Positions 1 to 6,486 of a stretch of DNA of 15,344 bases are shown here, one piece after another. Position 1 is the first letter of the stretch, and every line of letters begins with the position of its first letter. The notes beneath the pieces were generated by a model, which was given only the letters and a program-made list of their open reading frames with translations, had not been told where the DNA came from and did no database searches. A program made the translations under genes and the position numbers. Source of the DNA: Desulfomonile tiedjei (GTDB lineage Bacteria > Desulfobacterota > Desulfomonilia > Desulfomonilales > Desulfomonilaceae); assembly GCA_020718965.1 (NCBI GenBank), contig DYRE01000011.1, forward strand, positions 1 to 15,344, given 5' to 3'.

Positions 1-921
1 ATTCATCAGGATTGAAATGACTGTCAGGAGAAGGAAACCTAAAGGCATGTAACTGGCCCTGTTAAATAATGAAGCCGCTTCTCTCTGGCCTGGCGATTCG
101 TATACAATCTTTGCTGGTTTCAACAGAAGGAAATATCCCAGCAATATGGATCCGACAGGGTAGATTAAACCGATTCCGGGACCTGCCACCAAAAAGACGG
201 TTACCCCTGCGAAAGATGCCATAGAGACTGTTACGACAAGCACAAAGACAGAAAAGTTCATTCCCTTTACGGTAAGAGTAGTCCGCGCTCCCACTCTCCT
301 GTCGTCTTCCATGTCAACTATGTCATTCGCTATATTCTGGCCTCCGATTTCCCAACAGGCCAACCAGAAAAAGACAAGAATAACGAAGTCTATAGGAGGC
401 GACTGATTCACAGCGTAAATTCCAGCGAGACCACCTGAGGCTTTAACCAGAGCCGAGGCGATTATCTTTAGATGTGTTATTTTGAGAAGTTTGCAGTAAA
501 TGAATTCGCATAGGGCTGAGACAACGAACAGCACTGCGCAAAAAGGATTTAGAATATAGGCTCCAATCATTGCAATCAAAGTCCAGATCCCTACCCATTG
601 AAGTCCATTGGTAAAAGGTATCAAACCTTGGGCGACAGGGTGTTCGGCCATGATTTCATCGACATGAAATACGTCGCCGGATGTTTTTTTTAAAGCCAGC
701 CTTTCCCTATCGACTTTTACATCAATAAGGTCGTTCATTGCATACACTGCCGTGTAGCCGGCGAATGCGGTGATCAAACCAACGATTATCGTAAATAGTG
801 GAGGAAAATGGCCTAAATGTAGCAATGCGGCCATAGCTGGAGTAGCGACATCCAGAAGTCCGTGCGGTGTTCGGGAAAGCCCCAGAAAAACCTTTAGGCT
901 GGAGAGTCTTTCTCTCAACAT
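1..921 (-). CDS. UbiA-family polyprenyltransferase, C-terminus beyond window
   Basis: I translated 307 codons with no stop before the left edge, so the C-terminus is missing. This is an integral membrane prenyltransferase of the UbiA/MenA superfamily, which joins an isoprenoid chain to an aromatic or other acceptor, usually for quinone or heme synthesis. The first Mg-diphosphate motif is NDLIDVKVD (residues 63-71) and the second is NDIVDMEDD (199-207), followed by GART. Several hydrophobic segments are visible (about 41-60, 107-138, 177-195, 222-246, 248-267). The motif FNRASY (286-291) is also typical. The ATG at 921 is chosen because three in-frame stops lie a few codons upstream. The loop between the first Asp motif and HPVAQG (95-100) looks longer than in E. 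coli UbiA. Acceptor unknown: menaquinone or futalosine-pathway use would fit an anaerobe, but this is inference. It is the last gene in a leftward series. Confidence 0.88.
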   Translation of the reverse strand, partial: MLRERLSSLKVFLGLSRTPHGLLDVATPAMAALLHLGHFPPLFTIIVGLITAFAGYTAVYAMNDLIDVKVDRERLALKKTSGDVFHVDEIMAEHPVAQGLIPFTNGLQWVGIWTLIAMIGAYILNPFCAVLFVVSALCEFIYCKLLKITHLKIIASALVKASGGLAGIYAVNQSPPIDFVILVFFWLACWEIGGQNIANDIVDMEDDRRVGARTTLTVKGMNFSVFVLVVTVSMASFAGVTVFLVAGPGIGLIYPVGSILLGYFLLLKPAKIVYESPGQREAASLFNRASYMPLGFLLLTVISILMN

Positions 922-991
922 ATTACAAATGCCAATTTTGTTGTTTTACTATCAATAGGTCTCTTTGGATCAGCCATTTGATCTGGTGAAA

Positions 992-1705
992 TTACTCATA
1001 TGGAAAAGTCAACTTGCCTCCCAGGAAACCAATTGTCGAAACAAGCCCCGAAAGGATCAGTAAATTTCCGAGGTAGACCATTAACCTGATATCCGATATA
1101 TCCAACGGGGACGCCACTGCAAAAGTTCTAATCAGAAACGCCACTAGACCAACTGCCAAAACTACCCAGGCCAAATTCTTTTTGGAATTGATGATCGGTG
1201 ATCCCTTGGACTCATAGTTTATCCACCAGGTGAAATAACCGGTAACTATTGCAGCCGGCACTGTAATCAGGCCGACAATCAAAGAGAGGTAGGCGGCCCA
1301 TTCAGTTCTGTCTGACGCCGTCAGAATGGCCATAATTTCCAGAAAGGAACTCATCATAAGCAAGGCCAGAGGAAAATGGACAACCGCCGGATGCGGATGC
1401 CTTCTGAAAAACGGATGCCTTTCAAGAAGGGCTTCAACTGTGGCCCGTGAAGTTGACTGGTAATTTTTTGCTTCCGTTTTGAACTGCCCGACCAAAGAAA
1501 CCCTGTCCAGCACTTCAAGCCCATGAGGGGCGGATTTGATATCTGTGGTGAGATCATTTCCCGCCTGGTGACGCCTCATATGGGTGCCGTCCTTCCATTT
1601 CGAGCTGCCCGAAACGTCGTAAACCTTGTTTTCCACTGCCACATAAGAGGGGGCCCCGTTTTTGCCGTCACAAACCTTTATGTCGGTTGATGAAAAGTTT
1701 TTCAT
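992..1705 (-). CDS. Cytochrome b5-like heme domain fused to DUF2231 membrane domain
   Basis: A 237-residue protein with two parts. Residues 1-75 resemble a cytochrome b5 heme/steroid-binding domain: YVAVENKVYDVS (21-32), a W-DGTHMRRH stretch, and two histidines, His46 and His61, spaced as possible axial heme ligands. Residues from about 97 match a DUF2231-type membrane domain, opening with HPHPAVVHFPLAL (103-115). Four hydrophobic helices follow, at about 108-129, 137-162, 177-198 and 207-229. There is no signal peptide. The combination suggests a membrane-anchored b-type electron carrier, with the partner unknown. The start is supported by AGGAAA about 6 bases upstream of the ATG. It lies 151 bases after the Cys-motif gene and 70 bases before the UbiA gene, whose possible quinone link is only inference. 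Family architecture is recognised with fair confidence; heme binding itself is not proven. Confidence 0.85.
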   Translation of the reverse strand: MKNFSSTDIKVCDGKNGAPSYVAVENKVYDVSGSSKWKDGTHMRRHQAGNDLTTDIKSAPHGLEVLDRVSLVGQFKTEAKNYQSTSRATVEALLERHPFFRRHPHPAVVHFPLALLMMSSFLEIMAILTASDRTEWAAYLSLIVGLITVPAAIVTGYFTWWINYESKGSPIINSKKNLAWVVLAVGLVAFLIRTFAVASPLDISDIRLMVYLGNLLILSGLVSTIGFLGGKLTFPYE

Positions 1706-1856
1706 TCTGTTTTCCTGAAGGCTTTAAAGATAGTAATCTAAGGTTTAAGGGTCATGCGCTGGTAGATCCTATAGACGCCTAAAACGGCCGACAAAAGTCA
1801 CCAGGCGTGTCAATGATTACCGTTCCTTGAAGTTCCCGTTATTCTGGAGCGGACTT
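1706..1856. other. Intergenic spacer with a possible RNA stem-loop
   Basis: This 151-base gap separates the Cys-motif gene from the cytochrome b5 gene. It holds an inverted repeat, ACGCCT at 1775-1780 and AGGCGT at 1803-1808, enclosing a smaller GAC-AAAA-GTC hairpin (1790-1799). No T-tract follows on either strand, so it is not an intrinsic terminator. I see no open reading frame of note and no clear promoter. Confidence 0.35.
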
Positions 1857-2180
1857 TTAAATGAGGGCCTGCAACTTCCAACTGCTTTTTCCCGCAGTCT
1901 GGTCTACACTTATTGTAGGTGAAGGTTCATTTTCTTCCGAATTACGGAGAACTCTCTGAATTTTAAGTGTGAAACGGTCGGTGGTTTCATCGCACTCATC
2001 GGAGAGAACCTCGACGATTATCTGTTTGGTTTCATCGGTCAATATTGCCTGACACCCGGGAACTATGTGGGGGTATCGAGGATTGCATGAACGATTTTCT
2101 TTAGATAATTTTTCCAATTTATCAACTGGTTTGAAGTTTGGCTCAGGACGGCACCCTGAGCAACTTTTACATCCGGACAT
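1857..2180 (-). CDS. Hypothetical small protein with N-terminal CxxCxxC motif
   Basis: A 107-residue protein I do not recognise. It opens with three evenly spaced cysteines, C4, C7 and C10 (SGCKSCSGC), and has further cysteines at 32, 43 and 63. The pattern suggests zinc or iron-sulfur binding. Residues 20-30 are Lys/Glu-rich, and 43-80 alternate hydrophobic and charged residues as in a small beta sheet (for example IIVEVLSDE, 54-62). There is no signal peptide or membrane segment, so it is probably cytoplasmic. The start is well supported: TTAGGAG lies 6 bases before the ATG. It follows dnaX by 51 bases on the same strand, so the two are likely cotranscribed. In many bacteria this slot holds ybaB and recR; this protein shows no YbaB resemblance. 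The clean ribosome site and operon position argue that it is a real gene. Confidence 0.75.
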   Translation of the reverse strand: MSGCKSCSGCRPEPNFKPVDKLEKLSKENRSCNPRYPHIVPGCQAILTDETKQIIVEVLSDECDETTDRFTLKIQRVLRNSEENEPSPTISVDQTAGKSSWKLQALI

Positions 2181-2231
2181 GAAAAACTCCTAAGTGTGAA
2201 CTCTTATTCCTTTGAAATTAAAGGCTATATT

Positions 2232-4001
2232 TTAGTCATTTATGATACGGACTTCTTCTATAGAGCTATTGTCGAATATCTTCAACGCTTCACGGACGAT
2301 TGAATTTTCCATTGCCTCTTTACGCAATGCCCGATGCATATCTGATTGACCATCGAGCGTATCTGAATAGGGTTTTTCTTCCATCAGGGAAGTCTTTTGG
2401 GAGAGCACCAGAACTTTTGTTTGAACAGCGCCAAAAACATCCTCTATAACCGATTTCAAATCAGGCTTCGTCTTAAGATAGGACTCAAACTGATCTCTGT
2501 AAAAGCTCTTGGTGAAACCAATTTCTACTTCATTGGGTCCGTAAGAAATAAGCTCTCCATGATCAAGCATAGAGAGGACTAAACCATCAAGTCCCCTTCC
2601 TTGCATGGTCTTTTTCAGAATTTCCCAGACTTCCCCCGGGGCGCCCGACGGCACGGGTCTTATATCCGTTATCCTGAAACGTTCCACTTTAGTCTCAGGC
2701 GTCAAAGTGTCGCAAGTATCCGGTGACCGAACAGCAAATGAATCTGAGCCAAGACCATCTGAAGTGTTCTTTTCAAGGGTTTTCAACCTTGAAGCGGGAA
2801 GGGGAGGGATCTTGGTTCTGTGACGACCCCCGACTTGACTGTAATCGGCGCTTCGTGAGTCGATCCTGCTCAAAAGACTCGAAAGATCGACCAGTCTTGG
2901 GGCCATACACATTTTGATAATGGTCATTTCCAGAGCAACCACAGGAATACTCGATTTCTTGATTTCCGCTTCGCTTTTCAAAAGGATGGAAAAAAGATTG
3001 CTCAGATCCTCCTTGGTAGTCTTTTCCGCCATTTTTTTCAGGGAATCGAGTTCTGATTCGGTTGCGTCGATCATTTGTAATAGATGATCATCATTAGTAC
3101 CATGCGAAACAAGTATAAGATTTCTCAAAAATCGGATCAAGTCCAGAGTAAATTGCTCCGGGTCGTATCCTTGATCAAATACTTTACTTAGCGCTTCAAG
3201 AGCAGCGGAAGGTTCGCGCTTTATCATAGCGCCCAAAATGTCGAAAAAGATTTCCCTCGATCCTATTCCAAGTATGTTCTGAACCGTGTCAATTTCAATT
3301 CTGCCGTTTGCAAACGCAATCACTTGGTCAAGAAGGCTTAAAGCGTCTCGAAAAGATCCCTGAGCCTCCCTTGCGATCATGTCAAGCGCTTCCGGGGATG
3401 AGTCAATGCCCTCTTTCCCGAGGATATTGGCCATGCCCAGGGATATATCCTTCACAGAAATTGTCCTGAAGTTGAATCTCTGACACCTTGAATTGATTGT
3501 TGCGGGAACCTTGTGGGACTCCGTTGTGGCAAAGATAAACTTTGCATGAGGAGGGGGTTCTTCCAGGGTCTTCAGCAACGCGTTGAAGGCATTCATGGAA
3601 ATCATATGAACTTCATCAATTATAATAATTTTGTAGTTTGATGAGACCGGAGGATATTTAATATTTTCGTTTATATCCCTTATGTTATCTACTGATGTGT
3701 TAGAGGCTCCATCGATTTCCCGCACATCTACTGAATACCCGGCGGCGATCTCCTTGCACGACGTGCAAACGCAACATGGGTCCGCGTCACCTGGCGCCCT
3801 TCCCGTGCAATTCAGCGATTTTGCCAGAATCCTGGCGACAGTTGTTTTCCCAACACCCCTTACACCGCAGAAAAGAAAGGCGTGGGCCACTCTGCCTGAT
3901 AATATCGCATTCTTGAGAGTCGTAATGACATGGTCCTGCCCAACCACTTCAGTGAATGTCGTCGGCCTATATTTACGCGCAAGTACCAAATAAGCGGGCA
4001 T
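2232..4001 (-). CDS. dnaX: DNA polymerase III subunit gamma/tau
   Basis: This is the 589-residue ATPase core of the clamp loader, which loads the sliding clamp and, in its full-length tau form, tethers the polymerase. The N-terminus YLVLARKYRP is characteristic of DnaX. Walker A is GVRGVGKTT (46-54). The zinc module has Cys65, Cys76 or 77, Cys79 and Cys82. Walker B is IIIIDEVH (125-132), sensor 1 is around ATTE (158-161), and the arginine-finger motif is SRC (171-173). The clamp-loader domain III runs to about residue 365. A low-complexity linker follows, and a tau-type C-terminal domain spans about 455-540. I found no A AAA AAG type slippery site, so a short gamma form by frameshifting is not evident. 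The ATG at 4001 has only a weak ribosome site. It begins just downstream of the SRP RNA terminator, so transcription must read through that terminator or start inside the RNA gene. Confidence 0.97.
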   Translation of the reverse strand: MPAYLVLARKYRPTTFTEVVGQDHVITTLKNAILSGRVAHAFLFCGVRGVGKTTVARILAKSLNCTGRAPGDADPCCVCTSCKEIAAGYSVDVREIDGASNTSVDNIRDINENIKYPPVSSNYKIIIIDEVHMISMNAFNALLKTLEEPPPHAKFIFATTESHKVPATINSRCQRFNFRTISVKDISLGMANILGKEGIDSSPEALDMIAREAQGSFRDALSLLDQVIAFANGRIEIDTVQNILGIGSREIFFDILGAMIKREPSAALEALSKVFDQGYDPEQFTLDLIRFLRNLILVSHGTNDDHLLQMIDATESELDSLKKMAEKTTKEDLSNLFSILLKSEAEIKKSSIPVVALEMTIIKMCMAPRLVDLSSLLSRIDSRSADYSQVGGRHRTKIPPLPASRLKTLEKNTSDGLGSDSFAVRSPDTCDTLTPETKVERFRITDIRPVPSGAPGEVWEILKKTMQGRGLDGLVLSMLDHGELISYGPNEVEIGFTKSFYRDQFESYLKTKPDLKSVIEDVFGAVQTKVLVLSQKTSLMEEKPYSDTLDGQSDMHRALRKEAMENSIVREALKIFDNSSIEEVRIIND

Positions 4002-4021
4002 ATTTTAAAAAGAGTCCATAG

Positions 4022-4061
4022 AGATAAAATAAAAAGCGCCGACCCTCTGGAGAGGGCCGAC
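4022..4061 (-). terminator. Intrinsic terminator at the 3' end of the SRP RNA
   Basis: Read on the minus strand, a 10-pair stem forms between 4061-4052 and 4047-4038 with a four-base loop (UCCA). It is followed two bases later by UUUUUAUUUUAU. Two of the pairs are G-U, which become A-C mismatches on the plus strand, so the hairpin is directional and serves leftward transcription. It ends the small SRP RNA and lies 21 bases before the dnaX start. Confidence 0.85.
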
Positions 4062-4145
4062 CCCCGAGATTACTTCCGCTGCTTCCTTCCAGACCTGACG
4101 GGTTCAGTAACTCCAGGTCGCCCTCACCGGAGAACCAGCGCCGCT
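4036..4145 (-). ncRNA. ffs: Small signal recognition particle RNA (4.5S RNA)
   Basis: The minus strand carries the conserved SRP RNA tip, CAGGTCTGGAAGGAAGCAG, inside 4079-4098. It includes the GGAA tetraloop and the internal-loop segment bound by the Ffh M domain. The flanking 5' arm (GGTTCTCCGGTGAGGGCGACC) is typical of bacterial small SRP RNAs. Outer helices are visible: 4116-4125 pairs with 4052-4062 with one bulged base, and CTGG at 4138-4135 pairs with CCAG at 4050-4047. The RNA targets nascent membrane and secreted proteins to the membrane together with Ffh. Placement just upstream of dnaX matches a gene order known in other bacteria such as Bacillus. Exact ends are uncertain by several bases: the 3' end was set at the terminator stem and the 5' end by pairing. 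Confidence 0.93.
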
Positions 4146-4197
4146 AGTTAATGACGCATGGCGATCTCATCGGGGACTACAGAGCCATACTTTTACA

Positions 4198-4227
4198 AAA
4201 ATAGCAGAAAATTACCTATTTAGTCAA
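4198..4227 (-). promoter_or_regulatory. Predicted sigma70-type promoter for the SRP RNA
   Basis: On the minus strand a TTGACT -35 element (4227-4222) is followed 18 bases later by TATTTT (4203-4198). The predicted start is near 4190, about 45 bases before the mature SRP RNA, so the 5' leader would need trimming as in E. coli 4.5S RNA. A second, weaker TTGAAT/TAAATA pair lies about 18 bases upstream within a GCCTTGA direct repeat. This is a prediction from consensus matching only. Confidence 0.4.
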
Positions 4228-4281
4228 GGCGTAAGCTCGATTCAAGGCCCGGTAACAGATAGACATTTGAAACAGCCTTTT

Positions 4282-4746
4282 TTACAGGAACTTTGGAGGA
4301 AGTTCCCCAGCGTATCTGAAAGGAAGACCCGGGATCACCATCAACGTGGACGACCCCGAGGCCAGGATTCTCCCGTTTTCATCGAGGACTTCCGCCTGAC
4401 CATACCCGAGTGTTTTCCCAAGCTTGATCATCTTTCCTTGGGCTATCAGTTTCAATCCACTGGCCGGAGCAAGATAGTTCAACTTCAGGTCTACCGAAGT
4501 CATCCCCACATTTTCAGGAGCCTGCCCGTATACGGCCCAAAAGGCCGCAGCGTCTATGATCGAGCAAACCACGCCACCGTGGGTGATGCCGAATGGCTGA
4601 TAATGTTTTCCCGGATCGACATCGATCTCAAGGTTGGAAATTCCATTGTCAAAATTCAGCAGACGCATATTCTGAAGCCTGAAATACGGGCAAGCATTAG
4701 TAGCCTGCATTATCTTGCTCATGTATTCGGGATTGACCTTAAGCAT
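4282..4746 (-). CDS. PaaI-type hotdog-fold thioesterase
   Basis: A 154-residue protein of the 4HBT/PaaI hotdog family, which hydrolyses acyl-CoA or aryl-CoA thioesters in the cytoplasm. The diagnostic stretch is GITHGGVVCSIIDAAAFWAV (53-72). It contains HGG (56-58) and Asp65, the usual catalytic or nucleophile-orienting acidic residue of PaaI enzymes. The later strand KTLGYGQAEVLDENGRILAS is also family-typical, and the length is normal. An AGGG 9 bases before the ATG is a weak ribosome site. It lies 94 bases downstream of livF on the same strand, so it may be a late member of the liv/acyl-CoA ligase operon. That would suggest release of CoA from stalled or excess thioesters made by the ligase. 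The substrate cannot be read from the sequence. Confidence 0.87.
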   Translation of the reverse strand: MLKVNPEYMSKIMQATNACPYFRLQNMRLLNFDNGISNLEIDVDPGKHYQPFGITHGGVVCSIIDAAAFWAVYGQAPENVGMTSVDLKLNYLAPASGLKLIAQGKMIKLGKTLGYGQAEVLDENGRILASGSSTLMVIPGLPFRYAGELPPKFL

Positions 4747-4840
4747 TAATATAGCCCTTTAAAATTTTACAATCCGTGTCTAAACAAAACTACGATGCGA
4801 AAGTTCATCCTGTACCAGACTTTGAAGTTCGAGAGTCGAA

Positions 4841-5644
4841 TCAAGTCAACCAACGCTTCCTTCTTCTGTAGTGCTTCACATTGCGGTAACTCTTTCGTGC
4901 GCCATGCTCTGTGAGCCCAAGATAAAATTCCTTAATGTCTTCATTTTCCCTGAGCTTTTCTACGGTGTCATCTAGGACTATGCGACCATTTTCCATGACG
5001 TACCCGTGATCAGCAATGCTCAAAGCCATATGAGCATTCTGTTCTACCAGTAAAATGGTTACCGCTTCCCTGCGATTGATGCGCTGGATAATTTCAAAGA
5101 TTTCTCCTACCAACATAGGGCTGAGGCCCATTGAGGGTTCATCGAGAAGTAACAGCTTGGGATGGGACATCATACCACGCCCAATTACCAGCATCTGCTG
5201 TTCTCCTCCACTGATATAGCCTGCGGCCACTTTTGTTCTTTGGGTCAGCCTGGGGAAATAATGATACACCCTTTCTATGTCGAGTTTGATCTGTTTCCTG
5301 TCTCTAATGGTATGAGCCGCAACCAGGAGGTTTTCCTCTACAGTAAGGTCTTCAAATGCCTTTCGTCCTTCCATGACCTGAAAAACGCCTTTTCTAACAA
5401 TCTTTTCAGGATCCATTCTGTCTATGCGCTCACTTTTAAAAGATACGGTCCCGTCGGTAATTTCGCCGTTTTCCGATTTTAACAATCCGGATATAGCCTT
5501 TAGGGTAGTGCTTTTACCTGCGCCATTGTTACCGAGTATAGTTACGATACGTCCTTCGTCCACATTGAGAGACATGCCTTTGAGTACAAGAATGACCTGA
5601 TTATATGTCACTTCCAGGTTGTTGACTTCGAGTAAAGGAGCCAT
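4841..5644 (-). CDS. livF: Branched-chain amino acid-type ABC transporter ATP-binding protein LivF
   Basis: One of the two cytoplasmic ATPases that power a Liv-type ABC importer (267 residues). Walker A is GNNGAGKST (38-46), the signature is ISGGEQQ (144-150) and Walker B is LLLLDEP (164-170). The H-loop position reads VEQN (200-203), with Gln in place of His as is usual in LivF. The C-terminus after FYLG is a basic tail of about 27 residues ending in RRRKRWLT, longer than E. coli LivF and of unknown role. The ATG follows the livG stop by 5 bases, with a G-rich stretch within the livG end acting as a ribosome site, so the two genes are translationally close. It is the last confident gene of the livHMK-ligase-livGF operon. 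Confidence 0.95.
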   Translation of the reverse strand: MAPLLEVNNLEVTYNQVILVLKGMSLNVDEGRIVTILGNNGAGKSTTLKAISGLLKSENGEITDGTVSFKSERIDRMDPEKIVRKGVFQVMEGRKAFEDLTVEENLLVAAHTIRDRKQIKLDIERVYHYFPRLTQRTKVAAGYISGGEQQMLVIGRGMMSHPKLLLLDEPSMGLSPMLVGEIFEIIQRINRREAVTILLVEQNAHMALSIADHGYVMENGRIVLDDTVEKLRENEDIKEFYLGLTEHGARKSYRNVKHYRRRKRWLT

Positions 5645-5649
5645 TTGCT

Positions 5650-6474
5650 TTAGCCCCCGAGCCTGGAATAGGCAAGGTCTTTTGTTCCAAGATAAGCGCT
5701 GATTACCCTTTCATTTGTTCTTATATCTTCAGGTTCTCCTTCTGCTATCTTGACGCCAAAATCCAGGACGCATACACGGTTGGAAATATCCATGACAACA
5801 CCCATGTCATGTTCAATTAATATTATGGTGACGCCCCATTCTTCATGAATATCCAGGATGAATCTTGCCATATCCTCAGTTTCTTCAAGATTCATTCCTG
5901 TGACAGGCTCGTCCAGAAGAAGCAGCTTAGGCTTCATGGCTAGAGCGCGGGCAAGTTCGACCCTCTTCTGTAGTCCGTAGGGAAGCGTACCAACTCTTTT
6001 CTTACGAATACTTTCTATCTCCAAAAGGTCTATAATTGTTTCTTCAATCTCTTTCCTAAGCTTGAGTTCAGTTCTTCGGGCGTTTCCAAAATAATAACCG
6101 GCTGAGAGAATGCCTGTGTTCAGGTGAACATGATGTCCCAGTTTAATGTTGTCGATGACTGTCATCCCCTTGAAAAGTTCAACATTTTGAAAAGTCCGGG
6201 CAATTCCCAGTGATGCGATTTCGTGTGTCTTTGCGTGCGTTATGTCTCGTCCCTGAAATAGTATCTTTCCCTTCTCCGGGTGATAGAATCTGTTCACACA
6301 GTTCAACAAGCATGTTTTGCCAGCTCCGTTGGGTCCTATAATGGAGAAAATTTCTCCGTCGTAAACCTCCAGTGACACGTCCGATAGAACGAGCACACCG
6401 CCAAACTTGAGGAATAAGCCTTCAAGTTGGAGCATGGGAGAATTCTTGGCAGCCGGGATAGAGCTGATCATCAT
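5650..6474 (-). CDS. livG: Branched-chain amino acid-type ABC transporter ATP-binding protein LivG
   Basis: The second ATPase of the Liv-type importer (274 residues). Walker A is GPNGAGKT (47-54), the Q-loop is FQN (95-97), Walker B is LLLLDEP (184-190) and the H-loop is EHDM with His222. The signature motif reads LPYGLQK (164-170) in place of LSGGQ, a variant that, from memory, occurs in LivG relatives next to acyl-CoA ligases. The LivG-typical insert around 114-145 is present (HHVHLNTG, then a charged helix). The ATG at 6474 is preceded by AGGGGGAATGA right after the ligase stop. A second ATG three bases downstream is an equally possible start. The gap to the ligase stop is 12 bases, so the genes are clearly in one operon. 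Confidence 0.95.
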   Translation of the reverse strand: MMISSIPAAKNSPMLQLEGLFLKFGGVLVLSDVSLEVYDGEIFSIIGPNGAGKTCLLNCVNRFYHPEKGKILFQGRDITHAKTHEIASLGIARTFQNVELFKGMTVIDNIKLGHHVHLNTGILSAGYYFGNARRTELKLRKEIEETIIDLLEIESIRKKRVGTLPYGLQKRVELARALAMKPKLLLLDEPVTGMNLEETEDMARFILDIHEEWGVTIILIEHDMGVVMDISNRVCVLDFGVKIAEGEPEDIRTNERVISAYLGTKDLAYSRLGG

Positions 6475-6486
6475 TCATTCCCCCTT

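Noticed and set aside
968..983. GATCA/TGATC inverted repeat between the cytochrome b5 and UbiA genes
   Set aside because: Five pairs with a six-base loop and no T-tract; expected by chance.
3031..3045. Run of seven A residues on the dnaX coding strand, a possible slippery site for a gamma form
   Set aside because: The run reads CTG AAA AAA ATG, so the phase is wrong for a standard X XXY YYZ shift, and it falls inside clamp-loader domain III, too early for a functional gamma.
4267..4749. Open 160-codon frame on the plus strand opposite the thioesterase
   Set aside because: It is the antisense shadow of the thioesterase gene; its translation shows no recognisable domain, while the minus strand has clear PaaI motifs.
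4828..4840. Perfect TTCGA/TCGAA hairpin right after the livF stop
   Set aside because: Only five pairs, and no T-tract follows on the minus strand, so I do not call it a terminator.
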